From positions 61,701,434-61,765,433 of the forward strand of contig OZ022506.1 of assembly GCA_963989385.1 (NCBI GenBank): a stretch of 64,000 nucleotides of DNA. Reading direction: 5' to 3'. A program made the position numbers and the translations under genes. Source of the stretch: Ctena decussata. Lineage: Eukaryota > Mollusca > Bivalvia > Lucinida > Lucinidae. The first letter of the stretch is position 1, and every line of letters begins with the position of its first letter. Under the pieces are notes generated by a model that saw nothing but the letters and a program-made list of their open reading frames with translations, searched no databases and had not been told where the DNA came from. Of this stretch, positions 11,325-24,239 are shown in pieces.

Positions 11325-11562
11325 CATGATCTTATAGCCGTACGGGCAGTGGGGGTTAGAGGCCCCCTGTATTTTAGGCACAGCAGATGAAAGGCGAAGC
11401 CCATCCCTCTCCTTTCCATGCCTTATCCTTCCTTGATTCGTAAAAGGTACCCATTTATTGCTGGTTTGACAGAGAGAGTGTTCCATTCGTCGGATGTTGA
11501 AACCTGGGCGTGATCTCGTGACCTTCCGGTGACTCTGCACAGGAATCTAACCACGTTACTAC
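11325..11562 (-). repeat. tRNA-derived SINE, inverted copy
   Basis: In reverse it reads a tRNA-like head near 11560, a B-box region around the TCACGAGATCACGCCC sequence, then a body ending CCACTGCCCGTACGGC. The body matches the plus-strand copy at 11833-12095 (shared CTTCCTTGATTC/GAATCAGGGAAGG and GGCCTC segments). Confidence 0.6.
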
Positions 11563-11832
11563 GGCGCTTCTCGTTGGTTTGATTACGTATGCCTAAAAGA
11601 GTCATAACCCTACCTTTATATTGAGCTACACTGTAAACCAATTACATAAATATAAAACTCAAACTTCAAAATACAGGAGCCGCCAGGTCGAAATGCAAAA
11701 CTCAAAATGGTGCTACATGTACTTGAGGTACCCTATTATCTGCGTTGCAAACAATTTTCGTCTATTACGTGTTTCAAAGCTTCGGTGAAATTCCATCGCC
11801 TCGACAGATATTTCCCTACCCCATATCAACTT

Positions 11833-12095
11833 CGATAGGTGCCGTGGTCGAGTATTTAAGAGCGACTCGTTTATGATGCTGAAGGTCACCGGAAGGTCGT
11901 GAGCTCAATTCCGGGCTTTGGCCATTCGACGACTGGAAAACTCTGTTTGTCAACCCAGCAGAAAATGCGTATCTGTTTCCAATCAGGGAAGGATAAGGCA
12001 AACAAAGGGCAGGAATGGGCTCCACCTTCCAAATGTTGTGCCCAAAGTGCAGTGGGCCTCTAGCCTCCACTGCCCATACGGTCCCTAGGATATGG
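11833..12095 (+). repeat. tRNA-derived SINE, plus copy
   Basis: The head GGTGCCGTGGTCGAGTATTT and B-box-like GTGAGCTCAATTCC are followed by the same body as the inverted copy at 11325-11562. The two SINEs face each other about 270 bases apart. Confidence 0.6.
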
Positions 12096-12362
12096 GAGAC
12101 CTTTACTTTTTTTACATCAACTCTAATGATACGTTTTTATAATCTTGTAAATTTCTGTATGCCATTAGCTTCGTCCATGTCATTTGTCTCATGATCTGAT
12201 AAGTTTGTTTATTCGTTCGATAGCATGTTACACAAGTATAGCATAAGAAAACAAGCTGCTATGAAAATCTTTAAACAGTTTGACCATTGCATCGCAGCAG
12301 GATAGATCTACAACTTAAGTACCAGTTACACCGCTTATCATGCATCCGTTTAGATAAATACA

Positions 12363-12506
12363 GTCCTACCTGTATTAAGCAAGCTCTTAAGGGATAATCC
12401 AAATCTGCTTGCCTAAGACAGGTGCTTGCTTAATACAGGTACATGTACATTTCAAAGTATATACCTGTTTCGGGAACAGAATACATGCTTGCTTAATACA
12501 GGTGAT
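12363..12506. repeat. interspersed CTTGCTTAATACAGGT repeats
   Basis: The motif occurs inverted at 12370 and direct at about 12427 and 12487, with CCTGT variants between. It may be the end of a small TIR element. Confidence 0.5.
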
Positions 12507-12614
12507 CACTAAGACACGTTTAATTGTAATATCATGATAAATAAAAAATCCTCAAAATCTGACTTTGTTGTCTGTACCCACATATAATCCATAATTATCC
12601 CCGATATCCCTTCT

Positions 12615-12768
12615 TATATGGGGGACTATCAGTGCTCCATATCAAATGGGATAACAGAGATAATGTCAGTGCTCCATGTAAAATGGGATAACAGAGATAA
12701 TGTCAGTGCTCCATATAAAATGGGATACCAGAGATAATGTCGGTGCTCCATATAAGAAGGGATAAAGA
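12615..12768. repeat. tandem ~50-bp repeat, four copies
   Basis: GTGCTCCATATAAAATGGGATAACAGAGATAATGTC-type units repeat four times with small differences. The same GCTCC...AGAAGGGATA motif forms the arm of the palindromic MITE at 5155-5362. Confidence 0.85.
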
Positions 12769-12799
12769 GGGTTAATTTTGAGATAATTTTTCAGGATTT

Positions 12800-12862
12800 C
12801 TCCTTTAAATCATACGTTGTGACCCCTCATTAGAACCGTTTTGCCGAGGGGTTGCAACATAT
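12800..12862. repeat. half of a CATTAGAACCG hairpin
   Basis: ACGTTGTGACCCCTCATTAGAACCG is present with only a short remnant of the second arm. It joins the tandem repeat before it to the palindrome after it. Confidence 0.5.
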
Positions 12863-13099
12863 GAGCCGCGACGCGACAAAACCAACAATGTGGTTGTGCG
12901 CCCAGCGTAGACTCAGATCAGCCTGGGCATCCGCCCAGTCTGATCAGAGTCTTCGCTGTCCGCATGGGGGCAGCATAGACCCTTAGCTACCCTCTAAGCA
13001 CTTAGCGAAGATTTTGATCCGACTTGGTGGATGCCCAGGCTGATCTGAGTCTGTGCAGGGCGCACAACCACATTGTTGGATTTCTCGTGTCGCGACTCA
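12863..13099. repeat. palindromic bivalve repeat, copy 3 (full length)
   Basis: It starts GAGCCGCGACGCGAC and ends CTCGTGTCGCGACTC. Both ~115-bp arms are complete. Confidence 0.95.
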
Positions 13100-15205
13100 A
13101 TTGTGTTCTCGTTGAGACTGAACAAGAAACTCAAACTTCAGTACTATGGTGTGGACAGTTACCAAAAAGAACGCTTACATGTAACTACGGTATCAACAGC
13201 ATACATTCGATTACATGTCGATATTGCAATTTTCCTCGTGCACCATGTTAGTCAGTAGTCTAGTCCTCTGCTGGTTTTATAAACGAATCATCCATATACT
13301 ATTAGTTGGACTTATTCGCAGCTACAATTATTCCACGGAAATTCACCTATTATGAGAAGCTTCATACAAAACTTTGCAATGTTCCTTTCTCTTGAGGTTA
13401 CTGAGTATACCTCTGTTTGCAGCTGCCTTTACGTATGGAAACAATTATGTGACTTCCTTTTTGTTTCCCTGGATGGTCTAGCCCTTTGAAAATGGAGTGT
13501 ATGTTTACAGAAAAGAATTTGCTACTATGAGAGCAAATTCGCTTTCTTTAAAGTTGACCCAGCGAGGCAGAAACGCAAACAGCAAAGTTATGGCCTGTGA
13601 AAGTAAAAAGTATGCAAAGACCAGGAACTGAAACAATCAAAATCCAAATCCAGCCCTCAAACCATAGTTGGAAACAACTAAGATTACAAATAATCAAGAT
13701 ACAGAGAACATATGGCCAACCGAGTGAGCAGCTTGTTCCCAAAAGGTGGCCACTCAGCAACCCAAACCGAACCAAAAATAATAATAACATACATAAGGTA
13801 AAACATCACAGAAACTCTGACACCAAAAACAGGCAACAAAGAACCACAACAGAGAACTACCGCCTTGGAACGGTCAGTAATGAATTACTGGGGGGCTTAA
13901 ATCGATTTTACAGGCCCAACCTCACCCTCAGTTTCTGAAGTGGTACAAAACATTTAGTTGGTTGTTCGGTTCGCATGATAACCCTCTAACTCGTCTAAAG
14001 TCTAACCATTTACCTAAAATTCCCGAATATAAAGCAGTCAACAATTACATTAACATTTTTTGGCATGTTCTTGCACTGAGTACTTAAATGATTAAATACC
14101 TTACAATGCAGTTTTTCATTTGTGCTTAATATACTTCCAAAGGTTTTTAAATGGGCACTACATCTGACAGAATTTTTGCCATTTCAATCCGGGAATTTAC
14201 AGTTCCGTAAACCACCCCTACTTTAAGTAGGTTTACATCCCTCCATTAACTCTATGGTAAAATCACGAGCTTATGTAGGATATTGAACGCGTGCGATTTT
14301 GTTTGTTAGACTATGCCACGTTGCATTGGCCAGGTACACGCTATCATGTAAATTTTGAGTGACATTCTCGGTGTGGCTCGGAATTGTTTATTGGCCCCTT
14401 CCGGGTATGAAGTAACGTGCAGTTTGGTGTTCTACGAGTTCAAAATGATACACAATAGCAAGTAACACTTAGCTGTCGATAGCATATTGTCAGTTCGATC
14501 CGAGCATTAGTATGCGCGTGACACAGTCAGTCGTGATATACTTCGGAAAAAAATAGCCAAGTATGTCTGTCCGCCGACATTTACCACCAATATCGTTCAA
14601 ATGATGAACTTTGCTTGACCTTGTCCTTTTTTATGGCGAGGTCAAAATTGCTTTCTAGCGTTTTTATATGGGTAGATGCAAGAGCATAAGATTGTGTGAA
14701 AATTGTTGAAAATGTTGGCATAAACAAGGTTAATACAGTCATCTTAATGAGTACATGAAAGGTATATAGTACAAAAGGTCATTTTTACTCTATGACCAAT
14801 GATCCAAGTCTCTCATATTTCGACAATATCAAACATCTTCTCAAAAGACACTGGGCCAGTTGTAGCCAGTTTTCATATAGAGCCTGCAGGGTTTGAGGGA
14901 ACAAAAATTTGTTCAAATGGTCTGGGTCACATGACCAACATGGCAGCTGCGCCCATACATGGTAAAAAAAACTTTAAAATTCTTCTTCCCCAGAACTGAT
15001 TTACCAATGACCTTGAAACTTGGTATGTCGCATCGAGTAATAAAGCACTACCAAGACTGTTCAAATAATGACATTGGGTGGACCTGTACCTGTTTTACGA
15101 CAAGGTCAAATTTTCAAAACACATTCGGAAATATAACGTAGCCATCAAACAAAACGAGAAAGCAACATGGAACTGGGCATTTTACGTGTAACAGTCATAC
15201 AAATA
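13100..15205. other. no gene recognised
   Basis: No family-bearing frame was seen. The opposite frames at 13548-13938 are low-information. Hydrophobic and basic translations there look accidental. Confidence 0.4.
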
Positions 15206-15671
15206 GATATTAGGGAGGTTAAGATTTTTAACTTGTACGTGTACGTCTAGCGATGATCTCTGTGCATACGCCATCCAAAATTGCATACTCTCTCCCAGTT
15301 AGAAGTAAATTCTAGACGTTGACTACTCTAGGAGTCCGTTTACACGTAGCTTAATAAACGTGTACTTTGAATTCCTTTTTCGGACTGAATACGAAAGTGT
15401 AAATTTTATTTTATGGTGTCAAAGCTAAGAGCATATATCTAAGAAACGATTTAAAGCGTTTACTTCAAAACCAGTGAAGCGTAAATAAGACAGACCAATG
15501 TTTACAGTGGGGATGGTAAATGCGAGGCACAATGCAGTATCTGTTTTAGATATCTCCACAGTTGTACAGATGGATTGATGATTTACGGCCCGTTCAAAAG
15601 TAGTTTAGCCTTGTACTGCGTATGAGCAAGTATATGAGATACGGACGACGCTGAAATAAACCAGATGCAGG

Positions 15672-15745
15672 AAAGATTTGTGACCTTAGGAATCGAACCC
15701 ACGACCTCTGGATCACGAGAGTATCAACCTTCCAACCAACAGTTA
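15672..15745 (-). repeat. tRNA-like SINE head
   Basis: In reverse it carries a B box, GTGGGTTCGATTCC, and an upstream tRNA-like segment beginning GTTGGTTGGAAGGTTG. No full cloverleaf is present. Confidence 0.5.
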
Positions 15746-15904
15746 AAAACTCATTTGATTATATATAAGCATCATAAATGGGACCGAGCTGGAGAAGCTG
15801 AATCAATTTTATCCTAATTAAAATGGAGAAATCGGACTATGGGGCCGGTAGGTATGGGTTACATATCGGATTGTGTCGCTCGATGTAATCGCATTAAGTT
15901 TTCG

Positions 15905-15906
<2 letters not shown>

Positions 15907-15939
<33 letters not shown>
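15907..15939. repeat. perfect AC microsatellite
   Basis: Uninterrupted AC dinucleotide run 38 bases before the 8-bp flank of the fold-back element. Confidence 0.97.
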
Positions 15940-15940
<1 letters not shown>

Positions 15941-15984
15941 GGATGTGGTTATGAAGAAGAGAGTACGCAGATAGTAAGGGCCTT

Positions 15985-18900
15985 GTCACCACGCAAAATG
16001 TTATAACAACGCAAAATGTAATAAAGTTATAACATTTTGCGTCGATCAAAATTTTTCCCCTAACGCAATTTGTAATAAATTTCTACATTCAAAGATGTAC
16101 TCTCGGTTTTAAGAAATATGATAAAACCCAGTGTTTATAAGCATGATAAGCACCTACCAAGTTCAGAAAAGACGATATCAAGTATCACTGTTCGATTTTA
16201 TTTTGCATATAATACATCTTAAAAGTTATAACATTTTGCGTCGATCAAAATTTTTCCACCAACACAATTTGTAATAAATTTCTATATTCGAAGATATACT
16301 CTCGGTTTGAAGAAATTTGATAAAACCCAGAGTTTATAAGCATGATAAGCACCTAACAAGTTCAGAAAAGACGATATCAAGTATCACTGTTCGATTTTAT
16401 TTTGCATCAATACATCTTAAAAGTTATAACATTTTGCGTCGATCAAAATTTTCCCCCTAACGCAATTTGTAATAGAATTATACATTCAAAGATATAATCT
16501 CGGTTTGAAGAAATATGATAAAACCCAGTGTTTTTAAGCATGATAAGCACAAACAAGTTCAGAAAAGACGATATCAAGTATCACTGTTCGATTTTATCTT
16601 GCATATTATACATCTTAAAAGTTAAAACATTTTGCGTCGATCAAAATTTTTCCCCTAACGCAATTTGTAATAAATTTCTACATTCAAAGATATACAGCCG
16701 GTTTGAAGAAATATGATAAAACCCAGTGTTTATAAGCATGATAAGCACCAAACGAGTTCAGAAAAGACGATATCAAGTATCACTGTCCGATTTTATTTTG
16801 CATATTATACATCTTAAAAGTTATAATATTTTGAGTCGATCAAAATTTTTCACCCAAACGCAATTTGTAATAAGTTTCTATATTCGAAGATATACTCTCG
16901 GTTTGAAGAAATATGATAAAACCCAGTGTTTATAAGCATGATAAGCACCTAAGAAGTTCAGTAAAGACGATATCAAGTATCACTGTTCGATTTTATTTTG
17001 CATATAATACATCTTAAAAGTTATAACATTTTGCGTCGATCAAAATTTTTCCCCTAACGCAATTTGTAATAAATTTCTACATTCGAAGATATACTCTCGG
17101 TTTGAAGAAATATGATAAAACCCAGTGTTTATAAGCATGAAAAAGCACCAAACAAGTTCAGAAAAGACGATATCAAGAATCACTGTTCGATTTTATTTTG
17201 CATATAATACATCTTAAAAGTTATAACATTTTGCGTCGATCAAAATTTTTCCCCTAACGCAATTTGTAATAAATATCTACATTCACAGATGTACTCTCGT
17301 TTCGAACCAATATGATACAACCCAGTGTTTATAAGCATGTTAAGCATCAAACAAGTTCAGAAAAGGCCATATCAAGTATCACTGTTCGATTTTATTTTGC
17401 ATATAATACATCTTAAAAGTTATAACATTTTGCGTCTATCAAACTTTTTCCCCTAACGCAGTTTGTAATAAGTTTCTAAATTCGAAGATATACTCTCGGT
17501 TTGAAGAAATTTGATAAAACCCAGAGTTTATAAGCATGATAAGCACCTAACAAGTTCAGAAAAGACGATATCAAGTATCACTGTTCGATTTTATTTTGCA
17601 TCAATACATCTTAAAAGTTATAACATTTTGCGTCGATCAAAATTTTCCCCCTAACGCAATTTGTAATAGAATTATACATTCAAAGATATAATCTCGGTTT
17701 GAAGAAATATGATAAAACCCAGTGTTTTTAAGCATGATAAGCACAAACAAGTTCAGAAAAGACGATATCAAGTATCACTGTTCGATTTTATCTTGCATAT
17801 AATACATCTTAAAAGTTAAAACATTTTGCGTCGATCAAAATTTTTCCCCTAACGCAATTTGTAATAAATTTCTACATTCAAAGATATACAGCCGGTTTGA
17901 AGAAATATGATAAAACCCAGTGTTTATAAGCATGATAAGCACCAAACGAGTTCAGAAAAGACGATATCAAGTATCACTGTCCGATTTTATTTTGCATATT
18001 ATACATCTTAAAAGTTATAATATTTTGAGTCGATCAAAATTTTTCACCCAAACGCAATTTGTAATAAGTTTCTATATTCGAAGATATACTCTCGGTTTGA
18101 AGAAATATGATACAACCCAGTGTTTATAAGCATGATAAGCACCTAAGAAGTTCAGTAAAGACGATATCAAGTATCACTGTTCGATTTTATTTTGCATATA
18201 ATACATCTTAAAAGTTATAACATTTTGCGTCGATCAAAATTTTTCCCCTAACGCAATTTGTAATAAATTTCTACATTCGAAGATATACTCTCGGTTTGAA
18301 GAAATATGATAAAACCCAGTGTTTATAAGCATGAAAAAGCACCAAACAAGTTCAGAAAAGACGATATCAAGAATCACTGTTCGATTTTATTTTGCATATA
18401 ATACATCTTAAAAGTTATAACATTTTGCGTCGATCAAAATTTTTCCCCTAACGCAATTTGTAATAAATATCTACATTCACAGATGTACTCTCGGTTCGAA
18501 CCAATATGATACAACCCAGTGTTTATAAGCATGTTAAGCATCAAACAAGTTCAGAAAAGGCCATATCAAGTATCACTGTTCGATTTTATTTTGCATATAA
18601 TACATCTTAAAAGTTATAACATTTTGCGTCTATCAAACTTTTTCCCCTAACGCAGTTTGTAATAAGTTTCTAAATTCGAAGATATACTCTCGGTTTGAAG
18701 ACAAATGATAAAACCCAGTGTTTATAAGCATGATAAGCACCTAACAAGTTCAGAAAAGACGATATCAAGTATCACTGTTCGATTTATTGTGCATATAATA
18801 CATCTTAAAAGTTATAACATTTTGCGTCGATCAAAATTTTCTCCCTAACGCAATTTGTAATAAAATTATACTTTCGAAGATATACTCTCGGTTTGAAGAA

Positions 18901-20263
18901 ATAAGATAAAACCCAGTGTTTTTAAGCATGATAAGCACAAACAAGTTCAGAAAAGACGATATCAAGTATCACTGTTCGATTTTTATTTTGCATATAATAC
19001 ATCTTAAAAGTTGTAACATTTTGCATCGATCAAAAATTTTCCCCTAACGCAATTTGTAATAAATTTCTACATTCGAAGATATACTGTCGGTTTGATGAAA
19101 TATGATAAAACCCAGTGTTTATAAGCATGAAAAGCACCTAACAAATCCAGTAAAGACGATATCAAGTATCACTGTTCGATTTTATTTTGCATCAATACAT
19201 CTTAAAAGTTATAACATTTTGCGTCGATCAAAATTTTCTCCCTAACGCAATTTGTAATAAAATTATACATTCAAAGATATACTGTCGGTTTGAAGAAATG
19301 TGATAAAACCCAGTGTTAATAAGCATGAAAAGCACCAAACAAGTTCAGAAAAGACAATATCAAGTATCACTGTTCGATTTTATTCTGCATTAATACATCT
19401 TAAAAGTTATAACATTTTGCGTCGATCAAAATTTTTCCCCTAACTCAGTTTGTAATAAATTTCTACATTCGAAGATATACTCTCGGTTTGAAGAAATATG
19501 AAAAACCCCAGTTTTTATAAGCATAATAAGCACCTAACAAGTTCAGAAAAGACGATATCAAGTATCACTGTTCGATTTTCTTCTGCATGTTATACATCTT
19601 AAAAGTTATAACATTTTGCGTCGATCAAAATTTTTTCCCCTAACGCAATTTGTAATAAATTTCTACATTCAGAGATATACTCTCGGTTTGAAGAAATATG
19701 ATAAAATCCCGTGTTTATAAGCATGGTAAGCACCATACAAGTCCAGAAAAGACGATATCAAGTATCACTGTTCGATTTTATTTTGCATATAATACATCTC
19801 ATAAGTTATAATATTTTGCGTCGATCAAAATTTTCCACCCAAACGCAATTTGTAATAAGTTTCTATATTCGAAGATATACTCTCGGTTTGAAGAAATATG
19901 ATAAAATCCAGCGTAAAAAGCATGATAAGCACCTAAAAAGTTCAAAAAAAGACGATATCAAGTATCACTGTTCGACTTTATTTTGCATATCATACAGCTT
20001 AAAAGTTATAACATTTTGCGTCGATCAAAATTTTTCCCCTAACGCAATTTGTAATAAATTTCTACATTCAAAGATATACTGTCGGTTTGAAGAAATGTGA
20101 TAAAACCCAGTGTTAATAAGCATGAAAAGCACCAAACAAGTTTAGAAAAGACAATATCAAGTATCACTGTTCGATTTTATTTTGCATGTAATACATCTTA
20201 AAAGTTATAACATTTCGCGTCGATCAACATTTTTCCCCTTACGCAATTTGTAATAAATTTCTA
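15985..20263 (+). repeat. left arm: ~21 tandem ~199-bp units
   Basis: The segment GCGTCGATCAAAATTTTTCC recurs every ~199 bases from 16041 to 20219. Each unit also holds TAACGCAATTTGTAATAAAT, GAAGATATACTCTCGGTTTG and AAAGACGATATCAAGTATC. Scattered single-base variants mark individual units. The unit translates in places into ~65-residue frames, but these merely repeat the array. Confidence 0.95.
16300..18700 (+). repeat. six-unit (~1.19 kb) higher-order duplication in the left arm
   Basis: The block from about 16305 to 17500 is repeated almost base for base from about 17500 to 18695. Shared rare variants include AATAGAATTATACATTC, CACCAAACGAGTTCAG, GAGTCGATC and CGAACCAATATGATAC. Only a few differences are visible. 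The right arm has just one version of this series, so the duplication arose after the inverted arms formed. Confidence 0.85.
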
Positions 20264-20535
20264 GTTAGTTGAGTTATTTTAATAGCATATGTTTTAATTC
20301 TCGGTTTTCGATTACCAGGTATACTGTTCGATCAGAACCCATGACCTAGAGTCTGTTGTTTGTCAATTAAAACATATGTGATACTGAAATAACCTCGCTG
20401 ACGTACCATTTTATATGAACTACCAATAAATTTCAGTGAGTACTTTAAATATTTTTATGATAAAACATATGTTGTAGGCACTCATCTAATTGATGAGTAC
20501 ACGCAACATACGTTTTAATATGTATAGGTACTCAT
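20264..20535. other. core of the fold-back element, inner left flank
   Basis: It contains inverted ATATGTTTTAATT / AATTAAAACATATG motifs and two further CATATGTTGTAGG / CAACATACGTT pairs, with a T run at 20526-20547. No gene. Confidence 0.5.
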
Positions 20536-20639
20536 TTTTTTTTTTTTTTTGGTTGCACCCAGAGTATGAGTACTTTAACAGTACAGCTGCATGATGGAAT
20601 CCGGGGTCAAGGTAAAGTTTGCATCTCTTAGTATATGCA

Positions 20640-20840
20640 TAACGATGATGGATGGATGTATTGCGATTTTACGCCCTTTTCAACAGTCATATCAGGACGA
20701 TGAAAATGTTATAATGAAAGTCTGTTGAATGGAACCCCGTTTACGGTAGGATAGATTCTCGCCTCAAGCGGGATTCAAACCCGGTCCGCTAGACCAGTAG
20801 GCCAGCGCTTAACCCACTGAACTACCGGGGCTCCTATATG
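20640..20840 (-). repeat. tRNA-derived SINE
   Basis: In reverse: head GAGCCCCGGTAGTTCAGTGG (A box) and GGGTTTGAATCCCG (B box), a body, then a tail that reads GGATGGATGG on the plus strand at 20648. A tail-only relative lies at 32515-32660. Confidence 0.75.
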
Positions 20841-20942
20841 TATAACGAAATATTAAGAAATCATGCTGACACATACATATGTACCTGTCAATTCAAACCC
20901 CCAAACTCCTCTTTATTTACTGTTATTTCCTAAATCAAATTA

Positions 20943-22423
20943 CCGTAATCGCCCCATTTACCGCACGGTGCGCTTAACTTTTTCAAAATTGCAACAAAAA
21001 GGTGTGGTTTAAAATGTTTCTAATAACCGCACACTCAAAACGAAAAAAAACAACAAACGAACAGTCGAAATAGTCGGCAATACTGATCGGGGTGTTCGAA
21101 GTGTCATGAAAATATTTAGTGTATGAACTATTTGAATTGCCAATTTCCGGGAGAAAAACGATCTCATGTCAAGTCGCAAATTATATCTCATACCTCTCAG
21201 TATAAATATGTCCTCATTATGCATGTATTTCATTCTCTTCATCCTTTTTCAATATTCCAAATAAATTTTCCGAAAGAAAGGAAAGTATTTCAGCACATTT
21301 ATGATGACCTAATATGTGATTGTTTAAACACGTCAGGTAAGTTTGTCAGTGCTCTGGCTAGCGGTCTGCTTTAAATTCACGGGCTTCTATTAATAACACA
21401 CACATTCTAATTCTGGAAGATGCGGTCCTTTTGATCTTCCCTTTTTCTGTCTGTCCTATATTACATCCAAGGTGCAGAAATATTGGCAATGTGTCATGAG
21501 AAAGGTACCATATTACATGTGCAAACAGCAAAGCCTTAGACCAGTTTGCGCATCTTAAAACAATTATTTTGCAAACTATCAGCGAATCCTGGGGATTTGT
21601 TAGACTAGTCAATGTTCGCAAATGCACAGTATGATGCGGTTGTTTGCTGATCGGATGTATCCTGAGGCCCTTTTGAGGCCCACGGGCCAGCTATGCCAAT
21701 GATAAACCTATCCTATGGCTACCGCGAACTTTGTTTAAAAAATAAATGCACAGACCACGCGTATGCGCAGGCTGGTCGCTTCATTCAGTTTGCACATGTA
21801 TTCAGACTGTTTTTGTCAGGAAACAAGAGTTTGTCGTTATGACAATTTATTTCTTTTGCAACCCGGGTTTCTCATCTGTCGTTCATGTATCTTTCCCAAA
21901 CGTACTTTGGCACACGTGCACATTATCGCTATATGTGACAAGAAATGCTCTTGAGAAATGGCGCCTTTTTGCATATACGAAAGGCAAAGACTAAGTTCAG
22001 CCTGTGCACCCCCGCAACCTCATAACTTCGTAAGCTCGATCCTTCTCGGATCAACATGTCCATTCCCATTGTTGATGCAGACGGAGAATACGCTAATCAG
22101 ACGGCGCAGATGTGTAAGCTGATCTGAGTCTGCCGTTCGCACTCGTACACATCATAACACTTCAGCCAACTTCGTAAATATCGGCGAGGATGCCCGATTG
22201 ACATTTAGACTGATAGAGTTGCTCTCTTCGCACATTGCGTCGGGAAAACAAAACTGAAAACACTGTCGCTGTTGAAACAGTAATGGTAAGAGTAATGGTA
22301 AGTTGAAGTTGATGCGTTTTGTGAGTTTCAAAAGGAAAAAGCAGTGTGCGCTTGTGCATTTTTTTCGGAAATGGCCTTGGTGTGCGGTTATAGGAGCATG
22401 TGCGGTAAATGGGGCGATTACGG
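20943..22423. mobile_element. 1.5-kb TIR element inside the fold-back core
   Basis: CCGTAATCGCCCCATTTACC at 20943 is inverted as GGTAAATGGGGCGATTACGG ending at 22423, with TA on each side. Subterminal AACCGCAC motifs are also inverted. No transposase was recognised. Its insertion postdates the host core. Confidence 0.75.
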
Positions 22424-22539
22424 TATAACTGAAACTGATCGGATAATTGTGACTGACTAACCTGCCGAAATTTACTGGGTAAATAAATGAAAACACACGC
22501 ATTGGAGCTTGCAAATAATTAGTAGAGTTTTTTTTTTAT

Positions 22540-22820
22540 TCTGGAGCTGCAAAAAAGGGCTGGACATACATTATTATTTTTGATAAATTTTATTGAGTCT
22601 CTAACAACATATTTTGTGGTCTCTCATTAGATTCACCAGAATGAGACGGTTCTGATGAGAACAACAACAAATATAAGAAAAATTTGCTGTGCCCCAGATA
22701 AGGATGATGACAGGGATAATCAAGGGATACGTATTTCTCCTTAAAACTGTATGTTGTGACATCTCATTAGAACCATCTCATCTAGACGGTTCTAATAAGA
22801 ATGTGACAACATACGTTTTA
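22540..22820. repeat. two CATTAGAACCG-type hairpins
   Basis: Hairpin remnants at about 22620-22680 and 22745-22815 (GAACCATCTCATCTAGACGGTTC) belong to the same family as 5155-5362. Confidence 0.55.
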
Positions 22821-23039
22821 ATGAGAATTAAGAAAATAATATACAAGAATTATTTTTAAAAAAATCCACCTCATCTTGAACTCTGCATTTGGAAATACTC
22901 ACTAAAAACCATTCTTATTTGGCGCTCTGGTTTATTAGATAAATAGCAACCATTAAATATGGACTTTCTGCTGTGAAGTCGAGTAGCCACATTTAACTCT
23001 GCATTTGTGGATTTATGGGCAGAAAACCATGGAAGCTCC

Positions 23040-23310
23040 AGGTAAGAGGAGTACTGGTGGTGTATATTTTCACTCTGGAAAACATAGGTTATGGCCCCTC
23101 ATTGTTCAGATGAGGGGTCACAACGTATTTTTTACGCAGATTCAAAAGAAAATTTGAGACGTATTTGTGATAGTTAGTGATATCTTCTTGTAAATCTCCA
23201 TGATACAAACGTAGGTTATGACCCATCATTTGATCAATGAAGAGTAAAAAAACTTTGTTTTCTAGGTAACAAAAATACCAACAATTACTTCTTCTATCCG
23301 GAGCTTCAGC
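23040..23310. repeat. degenerate GACCCCTCATT repeats
   Basis: ATGGCCCCTCATTGTTCAGATGAGGGG forms a hairpin near 23090. A half copy, TTATGACCCATCATTTG, lies near 23217. Confidence 0.4.
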
Positions 23311-23499
23311 TACAGCTGTTTTCCCCCAGTAAATTCACAAATGCGGAGCTCAGTGTGGCTATAAATGAGCCATGGGTTAATTTTCAAAGTGAAAAGTACA
23401 CCATGGTTCAGGTATGGCTTAATTTTCGGTTATTACAAAACAATCACAGTTTAGTTTCCGTTACATAGAGCAAATACAAAGTATATAGGTAAGGAAATA

Positions 23500-24020
23500 A
23501 ATTACTATGGACGATGTTTGACTTATGGTTAGAAGAAATATGTTAAAATCCAGTGTTGATACATGTAAGCACCTAACAAGTTCTGAATGATCGATATCAA
23601 GTGTAACTGTTCGATTTCTTGTTGCGAAAAATCTTTTTTTTTAAGTTGATCAAACATTTTCCCCTTGCGCAATTTGTTATTAGTTGCTATGGACGATGTT
23701 TTTCTTTCTTTTTATAAAATGATGTTAAAATCAAATGTGGATAAGTGCGGAGCACAGTGATCAAACATTTTCCCCTTGCGCAATTTGTTATTAGTTGCTA
23801 TGGACGATGTTGTTCTTTCTTTTTATAAAATGATGTTAAAATCAAATGTGGATAAGTACGTACCACAGTGATCAAACATTTTTCCCTTGCGCAATTTGTT
23901 ATTAGTTGCTATGGACGATGTTTTTCTTTCTTTTTATAAAATGATGTTAAAATCAAATTTGGATAAGTGTGTACCACAGTCCGAAATGTCGATATAAACT
24001 GTAAGTATTGACTTCTTTTT
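23500..24020 (+). repeat. diverged copy and 120-bp tandem offshoot of the arm unit
   Basis: From about 23515 the order GAAGAAATATGTTAAAATCC, AAGCACCTAACAAGTTC, GATATCAAGTGTAACTGTTCG, TGATCAAACATTTTCCCC, GCGCAATTTGTTATTAG follows the ~199-bp arm unit piece by piece. The last half then repeats about three times with a ~118-bp period (ATCAAACATTTT...GATAAGT). An old version of the arm unit therefore lies within the core. Confidence 0.7.
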
Positions 24021-24239
24021 GTGAAAAATCATTTTAGCCAGTTGGCCAATCTTAGTATGGTTGGGATTGGGGATTGACTGCAAAAGCTTAACGGACAGAC
24101 TTAACCAAAACTGTAGTTTCCATAGCAACAGAAAGCTGCCAGAGACCTATAGTGGGGAAATAACTTGTTTATCCAATTATCATCGAGCTTTCTCATAAGC
24201 TGGACATAGATACAATTTCAGTTTGACTTTTTCATGTCA

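Noticed and set aside
16528..20100. Repeated 60-130-residue frames in the left arm (and one at 29615 in the right arm)
   Set aside because: They are translations of the same ~199-bp satellite unit, broken by stops in most units and with no family motif. They reflect the array, not genes.
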